Assembly: GCF_009696615.1 (NCBI RefSeq)
Contig: NZ_VULO01000011.1
Coordinates: 1-64,000 of the forward strand
Reading direction: 5' to 3'
DNA length: 64,000 nt
Source: Scrofimicrobium canadense
GTDB lineage: Bacteria; Actinomycetota; Actinomycetes; Actinomycetales; Actinomycetaceae
Below, one piece after another: positions 46,304 through 52,865 of the stretch. Position 1 is the stretch's first letter. Each line of letters begins with the position of its first letter. A program made the position numbers and the translations under genes. The notes under the pieces were generated by a model, which saw only the letters and a program-made list of their open reading frames with translations, was not told the DNA's origin and did no database searches.

Positions 46304-46679
46304 TTAGACCTCCCGCAAGGATCTCTAAACTGTCAGCACCCCCGGCGCCATCCTCACCGCGATTAAGCTCTTCAATCTCCGCCCACACAGCCCGCAATTC
46401 ACGCGAAATCCCAGCAACCGACTTTGGCTCAGCCACAGCAGCTACCCTCATCGACTCAGTCAACAAATCGCGCTGAAACTCCAACGCGTCCAGTCGCGAA
46501 ACTCCTTTTTGCGGAGCAGGCAGTGGAACGACATTAGCAATAGGTGGTTTCTTGTTTGCGCGCTTCGATCGCTGCAAATTGCGGTGAGCCTCACGGCACG
46601 CGTCACAGGGCTCTTCCTTGTGTCGCAAGTGGCGTTTATAAGCGGCTTCCGTCCCACATGGGGAGGGTTTACGAGGCAT
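46278..46679 (-). CDS. Terminase small subunit (probable)
   Basis: The 133-residue protein starts MPRKPSPCGTEAAYKRHLRH at 46679, with GGAGGTG upstream; a further upstream ATG lacks such a site. The first 45 residues carry a Cys/His set (CGTEAAYKRH...CDACREAH) that may bind zinc and DNA. The C-terminal helices (ALEFQRDLLTESMRVAAVAE) would bind the large subunit. The identity comes from position and layout. Confidence 0.65.
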   Translation of the reverse strand: MPRKPSPCGTEAAYKRHLRHKEEPCDACREAHRNLQRSKRANKKPPIANVVPLPAPQKGVSRLDALEFQRDLLTESMRVAAVAEPKSVAGISRELRAVWAEIEELNRGEDGAGGADSLEILAGGLSVVPIGTA

Positions 46680-46795
46680 GCCGAGCACCTCCTCGCACAA
46701 ATGGAGCACACGGAGAAAACTGCGGGGAGAAAAATGCCTCGAGCCGCGCGGGAGGTTGGCAGCAGGTGGGTCCCTGGATTTTTAGGGGGTGGGGG

Positions 46796-46936
46796 TTAGC
46801 GGCGTCGTCCGTTGAGGGTCCAGATGTCAAGGAATGTGTCCCACCAGGCGAGGCGTCGGCGGTTCGTTTTTGTTTGGTTTGTGGCCCATTGGTGGAGTGC
46901 TTGTTCTCGGTGTTGGACTAGTGTCGTGGTGATCAT
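46796..46936 (-). CDS. 46-residue basic protein coupled to HNH gene
   Basis: The ATG overlaps the HNH stop (TAATG). The product starts MITTTLVQHREQALHQWATN and ends WDTFLDIWTLNGRRR, small and basic with several Trp. The role is unknown. Such short genes often lie between HNH and terminase genes in actinophages. Confidence 0.55.
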   Translation of the reverse strand: MITTTLVQHREQALHQWATNQTKTNRRRLAWWDTFLDIWTLNGRRR

Positions 46937-47232
46937 TAGCTGGCCGCCCATCCTTCGAGGTCGATGTCTTCACGGTTGCCTTTGCGGCTGTTGCAGGAGC
47001 GGTGCATTGGTTGTAGTTGTTGTCCGGCGAGTCTGCCGCCGTTGGCGAGCGCGTCAGGGTGGTCTGCGGTGAAACTCATGCGCTCTGTTGCGGGGAGGGC
47101 GGTGTCGATGGGTTGCCCGCACCAGTAGCAGGGGAGGTTGAGTCGTTTGACCCTTGCTTTGAGTGCTGCTTGTTGTCTTCGGTATGCGCGGTGGCCGCGT
47201 CCGTTGCGACTGCTAGTCCGTTTCACACTCAC
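46936..47232 (-). CDS. HNH endonuclease
   Basis: The 98-residue protein has a basic N-terminus, CYWCGQPID and a beta-beta-alpha HNH core with TADHPDALANGG and MHRSCNSRKGN. HNH proteins next to terminase assist cos/pac cleavage in many siphoviruses. It is complete and ends in WAAS. Confidence 0.85.
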   Translation of the reverse strand: MSVKRTSSRNGRGHRAYRRQQAALKARVKRLNLPCYWCGQPIDTALPATERMSFTADHPDALANGGRLAGQQLQPMHRSCNSRKGNREDIDLEGWAAS

Positions 47233-47236
47233 GTTG

Positions 47237-47383
47237 TCATCCTCCTGAATAGGTTTTCAGGTATGGCTGATAACAGTGAAGGTCTTTTGTCCGCGCAGGA
47301 CCGCCTCTAGCGTTTGATTGTTTGCTTTGCTGGTCGAACTCTTCTTTGAGTTGTTTGTATCTTCGTGCAGAGGCGCGAGCCAA
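47237..47383 (-). CDS. Small basic protein upstream of HNH
   Basis: A TTG start with GGAGGTG 5 bases upstream gives 48 residues (MARASARRYKQLKEEFDQQS...). The helical start resembles the N-terminal extension found on HNH proteins of other phages. The gene ends 4 bp before the HNH start. It may be a remnant or a separate partner. Confidence 0.48.
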   Translation of the reverse strand: MARASARRYKQLKEEFDQQSKQSNARGGPARTKDLHCYQPYLKTYSGG

Positions 47384-47408
47384 CCTTGCACCTCCACACG
47401 AAGAGGGG

Positions 47409-48086
47409 TCACATGATTGGGTTGGGCTGTTCTTGAGCGATGACTGTTCCAGCGCCGTCTTCCACAATGATCCAGTCGATGCCTTCTACAGCCGATGCTG
47501 GGAGGAGTGTCGACAAAGCTCGTGCTGCTTGCTGACCAAATTCTTCTCGGTCTAGGTCGTCCGCTGAGATTTGAAGCGTGTAATAGGCCAAGTCTCCTTC
47601 AACGCGGATTCCGTTGATGTATCCGGCCCATAGTGTCGGGTCGCTTACTAGTATTTCTGTGAATTCTTGTCCGCCAAAAGCGTCTTTAGTGGCTTGAGTG
47701 AGTGCAGCTGATCGTTCCTCATCCACAGCGGGTTCCGGGGTGGGAGCTTGTTCAGTGGGGGCTGCAGGGGTCTCGGTTCCTTCTTCTTTATCTTCATTTT
47801 TCGTGACGGTGAGAAGGACTTGGTTGTCGTTCTGTTTTTGTTCGATGACGGTCCAGTTGCCCTTTTTGAAGATGCTTTTTCCGCTATCGGTTACGGTTTC
47901 AACTTCGTATCCTTCGAGCTCAAGGTTAGCCTCTGCGATTGTGAGTAGCTGGCCTACTTGATCGGAGGCTTGCGGTTCAGATTGAATAACTTCAGCTGAT
48001 TGTGTTGTGCTCGAGTCAGTGTCGTCACATGCGGTGAGTGTGAGTGCTAGCAGTATTGCTGTGAGGGATGCGCCAATGCGTTTCAT
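47409..48086 (-). CDS. Prophage-encoded lipoprotein, large
   Basis: The 225-residue protein begins with signal peptide MKRIGASLTAILLALTLTAC (lipobox LTAC, Cys20). A Ser/Thr/Gln-rich linker, a beta-rich central domain and a Glu/Pro-rich hinge (EEGTETPAAPTEQAPTPEPA) follow. The C-terminal half (FTEILVSDPTLWAGYINGIR) looks like a folded domain. Surface lipoproteins made from prophages often block superinfection; that role is inferred here. Confidence 0.8.
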   Translation of the reverse strand: MKRIGASLTAILLALTLTACDDTDSSTTQSAEVIQSEPQASDQVGQLLTIAEANLELEGYEVETVTDSGKSIFKKGNWTVIEQKQNDNQVLLTVTKNEDKEEGTETPAAPTEQAPTPEPAVDEERSAALTQATKDAFGGQEFTEILVSDPTLWAGYINGIRVEGDLAYYTLQISADDLDREEFGQQAARALSTLLPASAVEGIDWIIVEDGAGTVIAQEQPNPIM

Positions 48087-48096
48087 ACCAACGATT

Positions 48097-48768
48097 CTAA
48101 CTCAGTATTCGTTTGTACTTCTTCGATCCAATCAGCCACGCGATTACGTCGAAAACCCGAATGACAGAGATGCGATCTTCTAGGCCTGCTTCTGCTCGAA
48201 TGCTTTCGAGTTTGCTGTAGTTGTTGTCCGTATTGAGCCATTCACTGAAAGGTGTCCAGTATTTCTTTTTCGGACCCACTGTCATCCCGCGTACAACAGA
48301 GTCTGTGATGGGGAATAGCTCTGGTCGTTTTCTAGCCATTAGTTTGGTTGCACGTGTTTCCCCAAGGTTTTTGATTCCACCAGACTTGAAAGCACTAGCA
48401 AGGGCGAGGTAGAGGTCACGTCCCGGATATTTCTTACTGCTCCATGCCTTCGCCGGGATGTTGATAAATCGCTTTGACACGTCGATTTCTGTGAGCAGAT
48501 TCGTGTATCTATCGGGGTTGTCTATAAGTATTTCGACGATGCCATTGGCCTTGATGTCAGCACTCAGAAGTGAGCATGCGAGTAGGTCTTCGACTGTGAA
48601 CCGGTGGGGGTCGTTTGCTTTGCCTGGCGGGAAGGTGTCGAAGTAGCCTCCCTCGAAATGGCCGCCGTCCTTGATTGGACGATAGTAGCCCTTTAGAAGT
48701 TCGACACTGAGAGAACTGTCGTTCAAGGTGTCTCGAAGACAACTATTGCGAATAAACTCTTTCGTCAT
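48097..48768 (-). CDS. DUF6308-like protein
   Basis: The 223-residue protein (ATG 48768 with GAGGAAG; another ATG lies four codons upstream) shows RFTVEDLLACSLLSADI, then a helical centre. A helix-hairpin-like GETRATKLMARKRPELFPIT is followed by DSVVRG. This matches my memory of the DUF6308 family found in actinobacterial phages and islands. The function is unknown. Confidence 0.65.
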   Translation of the reverse strand: MTKEFIRNSCLRDTLNDSSLSVELLKGYYRPIKDGGHFEGGYFDTFPPGKANDPHRFTVEDLLACSLLSADIKANGIVEILIDNPDRYTNLLTEIDVSKRFINIPAKAWSSKKYPGRDLYLALASAFKSGGIKNLGETRATKLMARKRPELFPITDSVVRGMTVGPKKKYWTPFSEWLNTDNNYSKLESIRAEAGLEDRISVIRVFDVIAWLIGSKKYKRILS

Positions 48769-48818
48769 CGGCTTCCTCATTGAATGATGAAAATGGGCGC
48801 ACTAAATGCCCTCAAGCG

Positions 48819-49580
48819 TTACAGTACCACCGCCCGCCCGTTTATGTCGGCGAGGACATACCGGTCATCGACTTTACTGACTTGGCCGCGGTGGACCCAG
48901 AGGCGGACTGTGCCCATGCGTAGTTGTGGCCAGATGGTTTTCAGCTGGGTGTGGGTTACCAACACTGTACGACTGATTTTTGGGGAGCGTAGCCGTTCGA
49001 TGAGTGCGGCGTCCCAGTCTTCTTTGGTGAGGTCAAACGACGCGGCGCACCCGGCGCAGGTGCCTTTCGTGGCTTGTCCGTCATGGGTCATGTGGGCTTT
49101 GACTTTGCCGCCGCACTGGGGGCAGAGTCGCACGGTCACAGAGGATCGGCCGCAGAGTCTTGCGACGGTGCCGTGGGCTTGTGATAGCTCCTGCGTGAAG
49201 GTTTCCCAGTCTTCCCAGGCGTGCCAGAAACTCTCGGGGTAGAGCCAGAGGGTTTCGTGTAGCCAGTGGGCGGGCCAGCCTTCCACGTCGACTTGGAGGT
49301 ATCCAGCAACCATGATGGCTAAAGATTCGAGGATTTCGTTTGCTCCCGTCTCAGTACGAATACCGGGAGCTCCCAGGCTGTCGACGTCGTCGAATACTGC
49401 GTCGAGGCCGTGGGGCATGCGCACGTCTTCGGCGAGAGTGCCGTGTAGCCCACCCACCTGCCAGGTGGAGTGGAGGCCGATGAGGTTGGCGTGGGCGTCA
49501 GGGATTTCTTGTTTCCACCGTGCGAGTTGGTCGAGTTTTTGGATGGCGGTGTCGCGGGGCATTGGGGTGTTGGTGGTCAT
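48819..49580 (-). CDS. Zinc-ribbon protein of early region
   Basis: The 253-residue protein has a helical N-terminal region rich in Trp and acidic residues (LHETLWLYPESFWHAWEDWE). A zinc ribbon follows (CPQCGGKVKAH...CAGC), then a possible winged-helix-like end (VLVTHTQLKTIWPQLRMGTV). GGAGGAC precedes the ATG. Similar proteins are common in actinophage genomes without known function. Confidence 0.7.
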   Translation of the reverse strand: MTTNTPMPRDTAIQKLDQLARWKQEIPDAHANLIGLHSTWQVGGLHGTLAEDVRMPHGLDAVFDDVDSLGAPGIRTETGANEILESLAIMVAGYLQVDVEGWPAHWLHETLWLYPESFWHAWEDWETFTQELSQAHGTVARLCGRSSVTVRLCPQCGGKVKAHMTHDGQATKGTCAGCAASFDLTKEDWDAALIERLRSPKISRTVLVTHTQLKTIWPQLRMGTVRLWVHRGQVSKVDDRYVLADINGRAVVL

Positions 49581-49678
49581 TGTGTCCTCCAGGCAGGCTA
49601 TGGTGACAGTGTCTGGTTGTCACAAGCCCCTGATCTTCGGATTGGGGGCTTCGTGTTTTTGCTTATATGTGGCGATTA

Positions 49679-49930
49679 TTAGCGGTTTTGTGGATTCCAG
49701 TTGCAGGTGATTCCGCCTTGCGTGTACACAACACACTCCAACGGGCGACCGTCGCGCTGGGCAAGAATGTAGCGGCTCACCCACCCGTCACCAACTTTCC
49801 ACGAGGGCACGCTCATGTCTGGTGTGCTGGTGCTTTGTGGGGCGCTTGCGGGCTCCGGCATTTCAGTTGTGGTGGTGCAGCCTGTGAGAAGCAGACAGGT
49901 GGCGAGTAGGGCTAGTAGTCGGTGTTTCAT
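49679..49930 (-). CDS. Small prophage lipoprotein
   Basis: The ATG at 49930 (nine codons inside the longer frame) gives MKHRLLALLATCLLLTGC, a classic lipoprotein signal with Cys18. A Ser/Pro linker and a 45-residue domain follow (VGDGWVSRYILAQRDGRPLE, ending CNWNPQNR). The domain contains two Cys that could form a disulfide. It is the second lipoprotein in this prophage. Confidence 0.78.
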   Translation of the reverse strand: MKHRLLALLATCLLLTGCTTTTEMPEPASAPQSTSTPDMSVPSWKVGDGWVSRYILAQRDGRPLECVVYTQGGITCNWNPQNR

Positions 49931-50115
49931 TTCGATGCTTCCTTGGGAATAGAACAAGAAGAATAGGTCTTAAGTCCCGGCAAATCACATGGGTGTAAGC
50001 CTTTGAACACTACATCTAGTGCGTTTAGGCGATTCGCACCACAACATGTTGCGTTCTGCGCTAATTTGCTTAATGGCTCGCATGAGTCACAAAAACGGAA
50101 GGAGGTGAAAACAAG

Positions 50116-50235
50116 ATGGCCAAAGGAAAAGGGTCCCCACAGAAGGATCATTATCGCAGCGCAAAAACTGGCCGATACGTGACAACAAAGCACGGAAAGG
50201 CCAACCCGAACACGACTGTCAAACACGGAAAGTAA
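50116..50235 (+). CDS. 39-residue conserved basic protein
   Basis: MAKGKGSPQKDHYRSAKTGR leads to YVTTKHGKANPNTTVKHGK. Short proteins with the core RSAxTGRYVTxxxAxxxPxTT are widespread in actinobacteria and their phages, with no known role. AAGGAGGTG precedes the ATG. It reads against the neighbouring early genes and has its own strong terminator. Confidence 0.78.
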   Translation: MAKGKGSPQKDHYRSAKTGRYVTTKHGKANPNTTVKHGK

Positions 50236-50266
50236 CCAGCTAGCCGTTTGATACGTCTTCGAACCC

Positions 50267-50309
50267 GGGTGGCCTTGAAAGTTAGTGTACAGCCAAGGCC
50301 ACCCTTTTT
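50267..50309 (+). terminator. Strong terminator of the 39-residue gene
   Basis: GGGTGGCCTTG (50267-50277) pairs perfectly with CAAGGCCACCC (50294-50304), and five T follow. The opposing HTH gene ends directly beside it. Confidence 0.85.
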
Positions 50310-50495
50310 CTAAGATTTGAGTAGCCATTCGTCAACCTCCTCAATGTGGTATCGAACTGTTTTCCCGACTTTGTGGAACGGTGGACCGACTTTCCGGCTA
50401 CGCCAATCCTGGAGAGTGCGCAGTGAGACCTTCATGTGGTCAGCGCACTCTTGGGGCGTTAGCCAAATGCTGGTGGATTCGTTTTCTTCCTTCAT
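50310..50495 (-). CDS. MerR/excisionase-type HTH protein
   Basis: The 61-residue protein is a single winged helix: WLTPQECADHMKVSLRTLQD, then the wing VGPPFHKVGKTVRYHIEEVD. It may be the phage excisionase or a small regulator. It is divergent from the membrane protein gene at 50511, with their starts only 15 bp apart. Confidence 0.75.
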   Translation of the reverse strand: MKEENESTSIWLTPQECADHMKVSLRTLQDWRSRKVGPPFHKVGKTVRYHIEEVDEWLLKS

Positions 50496-50510
50496 GAAAG
50501 GACCCTTCTC

Positions 50511-50795
50511 TTGGTTCTAGTAGTTGTGATGTACGTGGTTTCGGCACTTATGGCGGGGTATGTCGCAGTAGTATCTGGAGTTGACTCATACCGAGAAACG
50601 CGTGCCATTTTGCAGGCGCCCCGGGACAAGAGCCTGGGCGACAGGGGTGTCACTTTCGGAGAGCTTGAAGTAATAGGGAAGCTTGCTCGCAATAATGCGC
50701 GCGCTGTAGGCAAGACACTATTTCGAGTTTCGTTGACCGCGTTGAGTGCCGTCATTGGGAGCGCCGCCAGCATCATCGCGCTATTCATCATTTGA
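50511..50795 (+). CDS. Small membrane protein (94 residues)
   Basis: An N-terminal span (LVVVMYVVSALMAGYVAVVS), a charged centre and a C-terminal span (TALSAVIGSAASIIALFII) are visible. TTG at 50511 is the likely start; ATG at 50529 is an alternative. Its 3' end overlaps the opposing resolvase gene by 15 bp. The opposite strand shows a longer but unlikely frame. The role is unknown. Confidence 0.55.
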   Translation: MVLVVVMYVVSALMAGYVAVVSGVDSYRETRAILQAPRDKSLGDRGVTFGELEVIGKLARNNARAVGKTLFRVSLTALSAVIGSAASIIALFII

Positions 50796-51164
50796 TTCCT
50801 CCAAATGCCCTCGTGACCCGGTGAGTAGGGCCACGAGGTCGCCCAGTGTCATGGTGATCCACTGATCCTCTGGCCGTCCTTTGCCGTGGCGTTTGTGGGC
50901 GACGATGCCGGCGAGGGCGTCGTCGTTGCCGCGTTCGATTTCCGCCTCAGTAGCCCAGGTTCCGAGGCTGATCTTGCTGGTGTTCTTACACTCAACAACC
51001 ACGCGGCCACCCATATGCCGCAAACCACTAATGTCCCCACGGTCCTTGCTGCCGGTTTTCACTCTGCGGTCGATACGGTCATCAACATGGGCTGCGAGAT
51101 AGTCGGCGACTAGGCGTTCGAAGCTGCTGCCGGCAGCCTTCGCGCTCTTACGATTCCTAGCCAT
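50781..51164 (-). CDS. PDDEXK resolvase/nuclease (phage)
   Basis: The 127-residue protein has Asp44 in DRGDISGL and the V-V-E-C-K pair (Glu58, Lys60), the PD-(D/E)xK core. The N-terminal GSSFERLVADYLAAH helix fits Hjc/phage Holliday-junction resolvases. It starts directly after the stop of the upstream 52-residue gene. Confidence 0.75.
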   Translation of the reverse strand: MARNRKSAKAAGSSFERLVADYLAAHVDDRIDRRVKTGSKDRGDISGLRHMGGRVVVECKNTSKISLGTWATEAEIERGNDDALAGIVAHKRHGKGRPEDQWITMTLGDLVALLTGSRGHLEESNDE

Positions 51165-51323
51165 TTAGTTGGCCTCCTTTTCTGGGGTCAAAATGAACTC
51201 GTATGTGCCGCCCACTCCGTTACGCATCTGCGCATCCGGATACTGCTCACCGATAAGCTTCGAAATGGCGATGAACAGGTTAAGCGGGACCAGGCCACTC
51301 AAAATGACAGTTGGCGAGCTCAC
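51165..51323 (-). CDS. 52-residue early protein
   Basis: A GTG start overlapping the stop of the upstream gene gives MSSPTVILSGLVPLNLFIAI, then KLIGEQYPDAQMRNGVGG. The stop TAA abuts the ATG of the resolvase. Short proteins of this kind (LxxLNLFxAISxLIxxxxPDA) recur in actinophage early regions. The function is unknown. Confidence 0.65.
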   Translation of the reverse strand: MSSPTVILSGLVPLNLFIAISKLIGEQYPDAQMRNGVGGTYEFILTPEKEAN

Positions 51324-51718
51324 CGGTCGTCACCGTCCTCGCCAGCGTCGTTCCCAGCGGTGAGCAGTAATCCAACCGCTGAAGCATCGCCACGCTCCGC
51401 CAACATCATGAGTAGCTGTACGAACGTCTGATCATTCTGAAAGGCCTCAAAGATGATCCGCGCAGCATCGGCCCCATGGTTCCTCGGGTAGCGCACAGAC
51501 ACGGTGGTCTCGATATGGACGTCGTCGATCTCGGCGGCCAGGTCGAAATCAACATGAGGCCGTTTATCTTCGGGTTCGTCCAACAGATTATGGATCGCCG
51601 TGACGATAGCTTCCGCCTCGCTGTAGCCGATCGTGATGGGACCAGTGATGTCCCTCGTCTCGTTGAGTTCGACAGAGCGGATAGCTTCGATCATTCGTTC
51701 ACGGTTAGTCGTCGTCAT
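51320..51718 (-). CDS. Early phage protein of unknown function
   Basis: The 132-residue acidic protein is taken from ATG 51718 (MTTTNRERMIEAIRSVELNE). It has YSEAEAIVTAIHNLL, HVDFDLAAEIDDVHIETTVS and FVQLLMMLAERGDASAVG. It may be a small DNA-metabolism accessory protein. No named family is recognised. Confidence 0.6.
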   Translation of the reverse strand: MTTTNRERMIEAIRSVELNETRDITGPITIGYSEAEAIVTAIHNLLDEPEDKRPHVDFDLAAEIDDVHIETTVSVRYPRNHGADAARIIFEAFQNDQTFVQLLMMLAERGDASAVGLLLTAGNDAGEDGDDR

Positions 51719-51790
51719 TGTTTTCTCTTTTCTCTCGTGTGTTTGGTATTGGCCGCGCACGTTCGCGCACACGACCCCTTGTTCGGGTGG

Positions 51791-52210
51791 TTAGTAGGGT
51801 GGTGGGCCGTTGGTTTCCTTCTCTGGTTGGTTTGGTGGGTAGATGGGGATTGGTTGTCCGGGGAGTTGTGGTTTGCCGCATTGGTGGGCTGGTAGCCACG
51901 CGTATTTTGGGTAGTCGTCTAGTGGGTCGTTGGGGTGGGTCCACCAGAGTTCTTGGGGTTGTCCGTGTTGGTTGACTGGGGCCCTGTAGATGGTGATGCC
52001 TAGTTGGTGGGCTGCTTGGATTGCGGGGAGTGTGAGGGTCCAGGGGTCGGTGGTTTGTTCTGAGAGTCCGCCGTCGGTGAGTGCGGTGAGGATTGTTTGG
52101 TGGCAGGTGGGGCAGGTGCGTGGTTGGGGTTTGCGGCCTATGCGGATTGGTTGTTTCTTTTTGGGTTTTTTGGGTGTGGATTTCAGGGTGAAGAGTGTGG
52201 GGGTGCTCAT
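51791..52210 (-). CDS. Zinc-knuckle-like early protein
   Basis: The 139-residue protein starts MSTPTLFTLKSTPKKPKKKQ and is Pro/Thr-rich, with CPTCHQT near residue 33 and HQCG later, which could bind zinc. It contains AIQAAHQLGITIYRAPVNQH. Its ATG overlaps the stop of the upstream gene. The long Arg/Thr-rich frames of the same stretch are shadows. Confidence 0.6.
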   Translation of the reverse strand: MSTPTLFTLKSTPKKPKKKQPIRIGRKPQPRTCPTCHQTILTALTDGGLSEQTTDPWTLTLPAIQAAHQLGITIYRAPVNQHGQPQELWWTHPNDPLDDYPKYAWLPAHQCGKPQLPGQPIPIYPPNQPEKETNGPPPY

Positions 52211-52554
52211 GTGAGGTCCACTTCTGCCCAGTAATTGAGTTGGGCGATGAGGATGCTTGTGGCGTGGCCTCGTTCGTGTGCGCGTTTCTGGGCGGCTTTT
52301 GCGGCGGACCAGTCCAAGAATGGTTGCCTGCGGGTGGTTCCATCGTCGTGTTCGGTGATGAGCATGAAGATTGAGGTTGACGCGTTGGCTGCGAGCTGGG
52401 CGTCTCTTTCGCGGATAACAGTGATGTTTCCGGGCTGGGTTGCTGTTGGTGGCTTGCAGGGAATCTTGGGGTGGTCCTGGAGGTAGCTGGTGGCTTCCGT
52501 GGAGGTCTTGTGGCTGTCGCGGAGGAGCTTGTTGCGGAGTGGAATGTTGATCAT
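52207..52554 (-). CDS. Early protein next to candidate origin
   Basis: The 115-residue protein starts MINIPLRNKLLRDSHKTSTE at 52554. It has SIFMLITEHDDGTTRRQPFL and a C-terminal helix (WSAAKAAQKRAHERGHATSI). The upstream extension of this frame crosses the repeat-rich candidate origin and is unlikely to be coding. No family is recognised. Confidence 0.58.
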   Translation of the reverse strand: MINIPLRNKLLRDSHKTSTEATSYLQDHPKIPCKPPTATQPGNITVIRERDAQLAANASTSIFMLITEHDDGTTRRQPFLDWSAAKAAQKRAHERGHATSILIAQLNYWAEVDLT

Positions 52555-52573
52555 TTTCGAGGGCCTTTCTGCC

Positions 52574-52861
52574 TGTGGATAACTTGGGTGGCAGTGCCAC
52601 AAAGTGCCACTTTTCTTGTTAACTACCCGGGCGTGGAGCAATTGGGATGCTTTTTTCGTGTGGTCCACTAGTGTGAATATGCTTGTGTTGTAGGTGTCAG
52701 AAAGTGGCACTAAGCGGCACTGTTGGCCACTTTTGCTAGTGGACCATTGGCTTTTCTCAGTGCCACTTTTCGAAATCGAACTGGCACTAACACGCACTAA
52801 GTGGCCCTTAGTATTTGAGGGCGAGGGCCACTTTTCAGGGCCACTTTTTACCTGTGGATAA
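52574..52861. other. Candidate phage replication origin (iterons plus DnaA boxes)
   Basis: The 288-bp stretch is bracketed by two perfect DnaA boxes, TGTGGATAA (complement TTATCCACA), at 52574-52582 and 52853-52861. Between them about ten repeats share the core GCCACT or AGTGGC. Examples are at 52593, 52603, 52701, 52725, 52759, 52800, 52825 and 52838, several being GCCACTTTT or GTGCCACTTTT. A run of AT-rich sequence (52606-52625, 52651-52656) lies between groups. It sits immediately downstream of the primase-helicase gene. The structure is that of an iteron origin; function is inferred. Confidence 0.7.
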
Positions 52862-52865
52862 CTCA

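Noticed and set aside
51705-52343. Pro/Thr/Arg/His-rich minus-strand frame of 212 residues
   Set aside because: It overlaps two coupled genes in another frame and has the low complexity expected of a GC-biased shadow.
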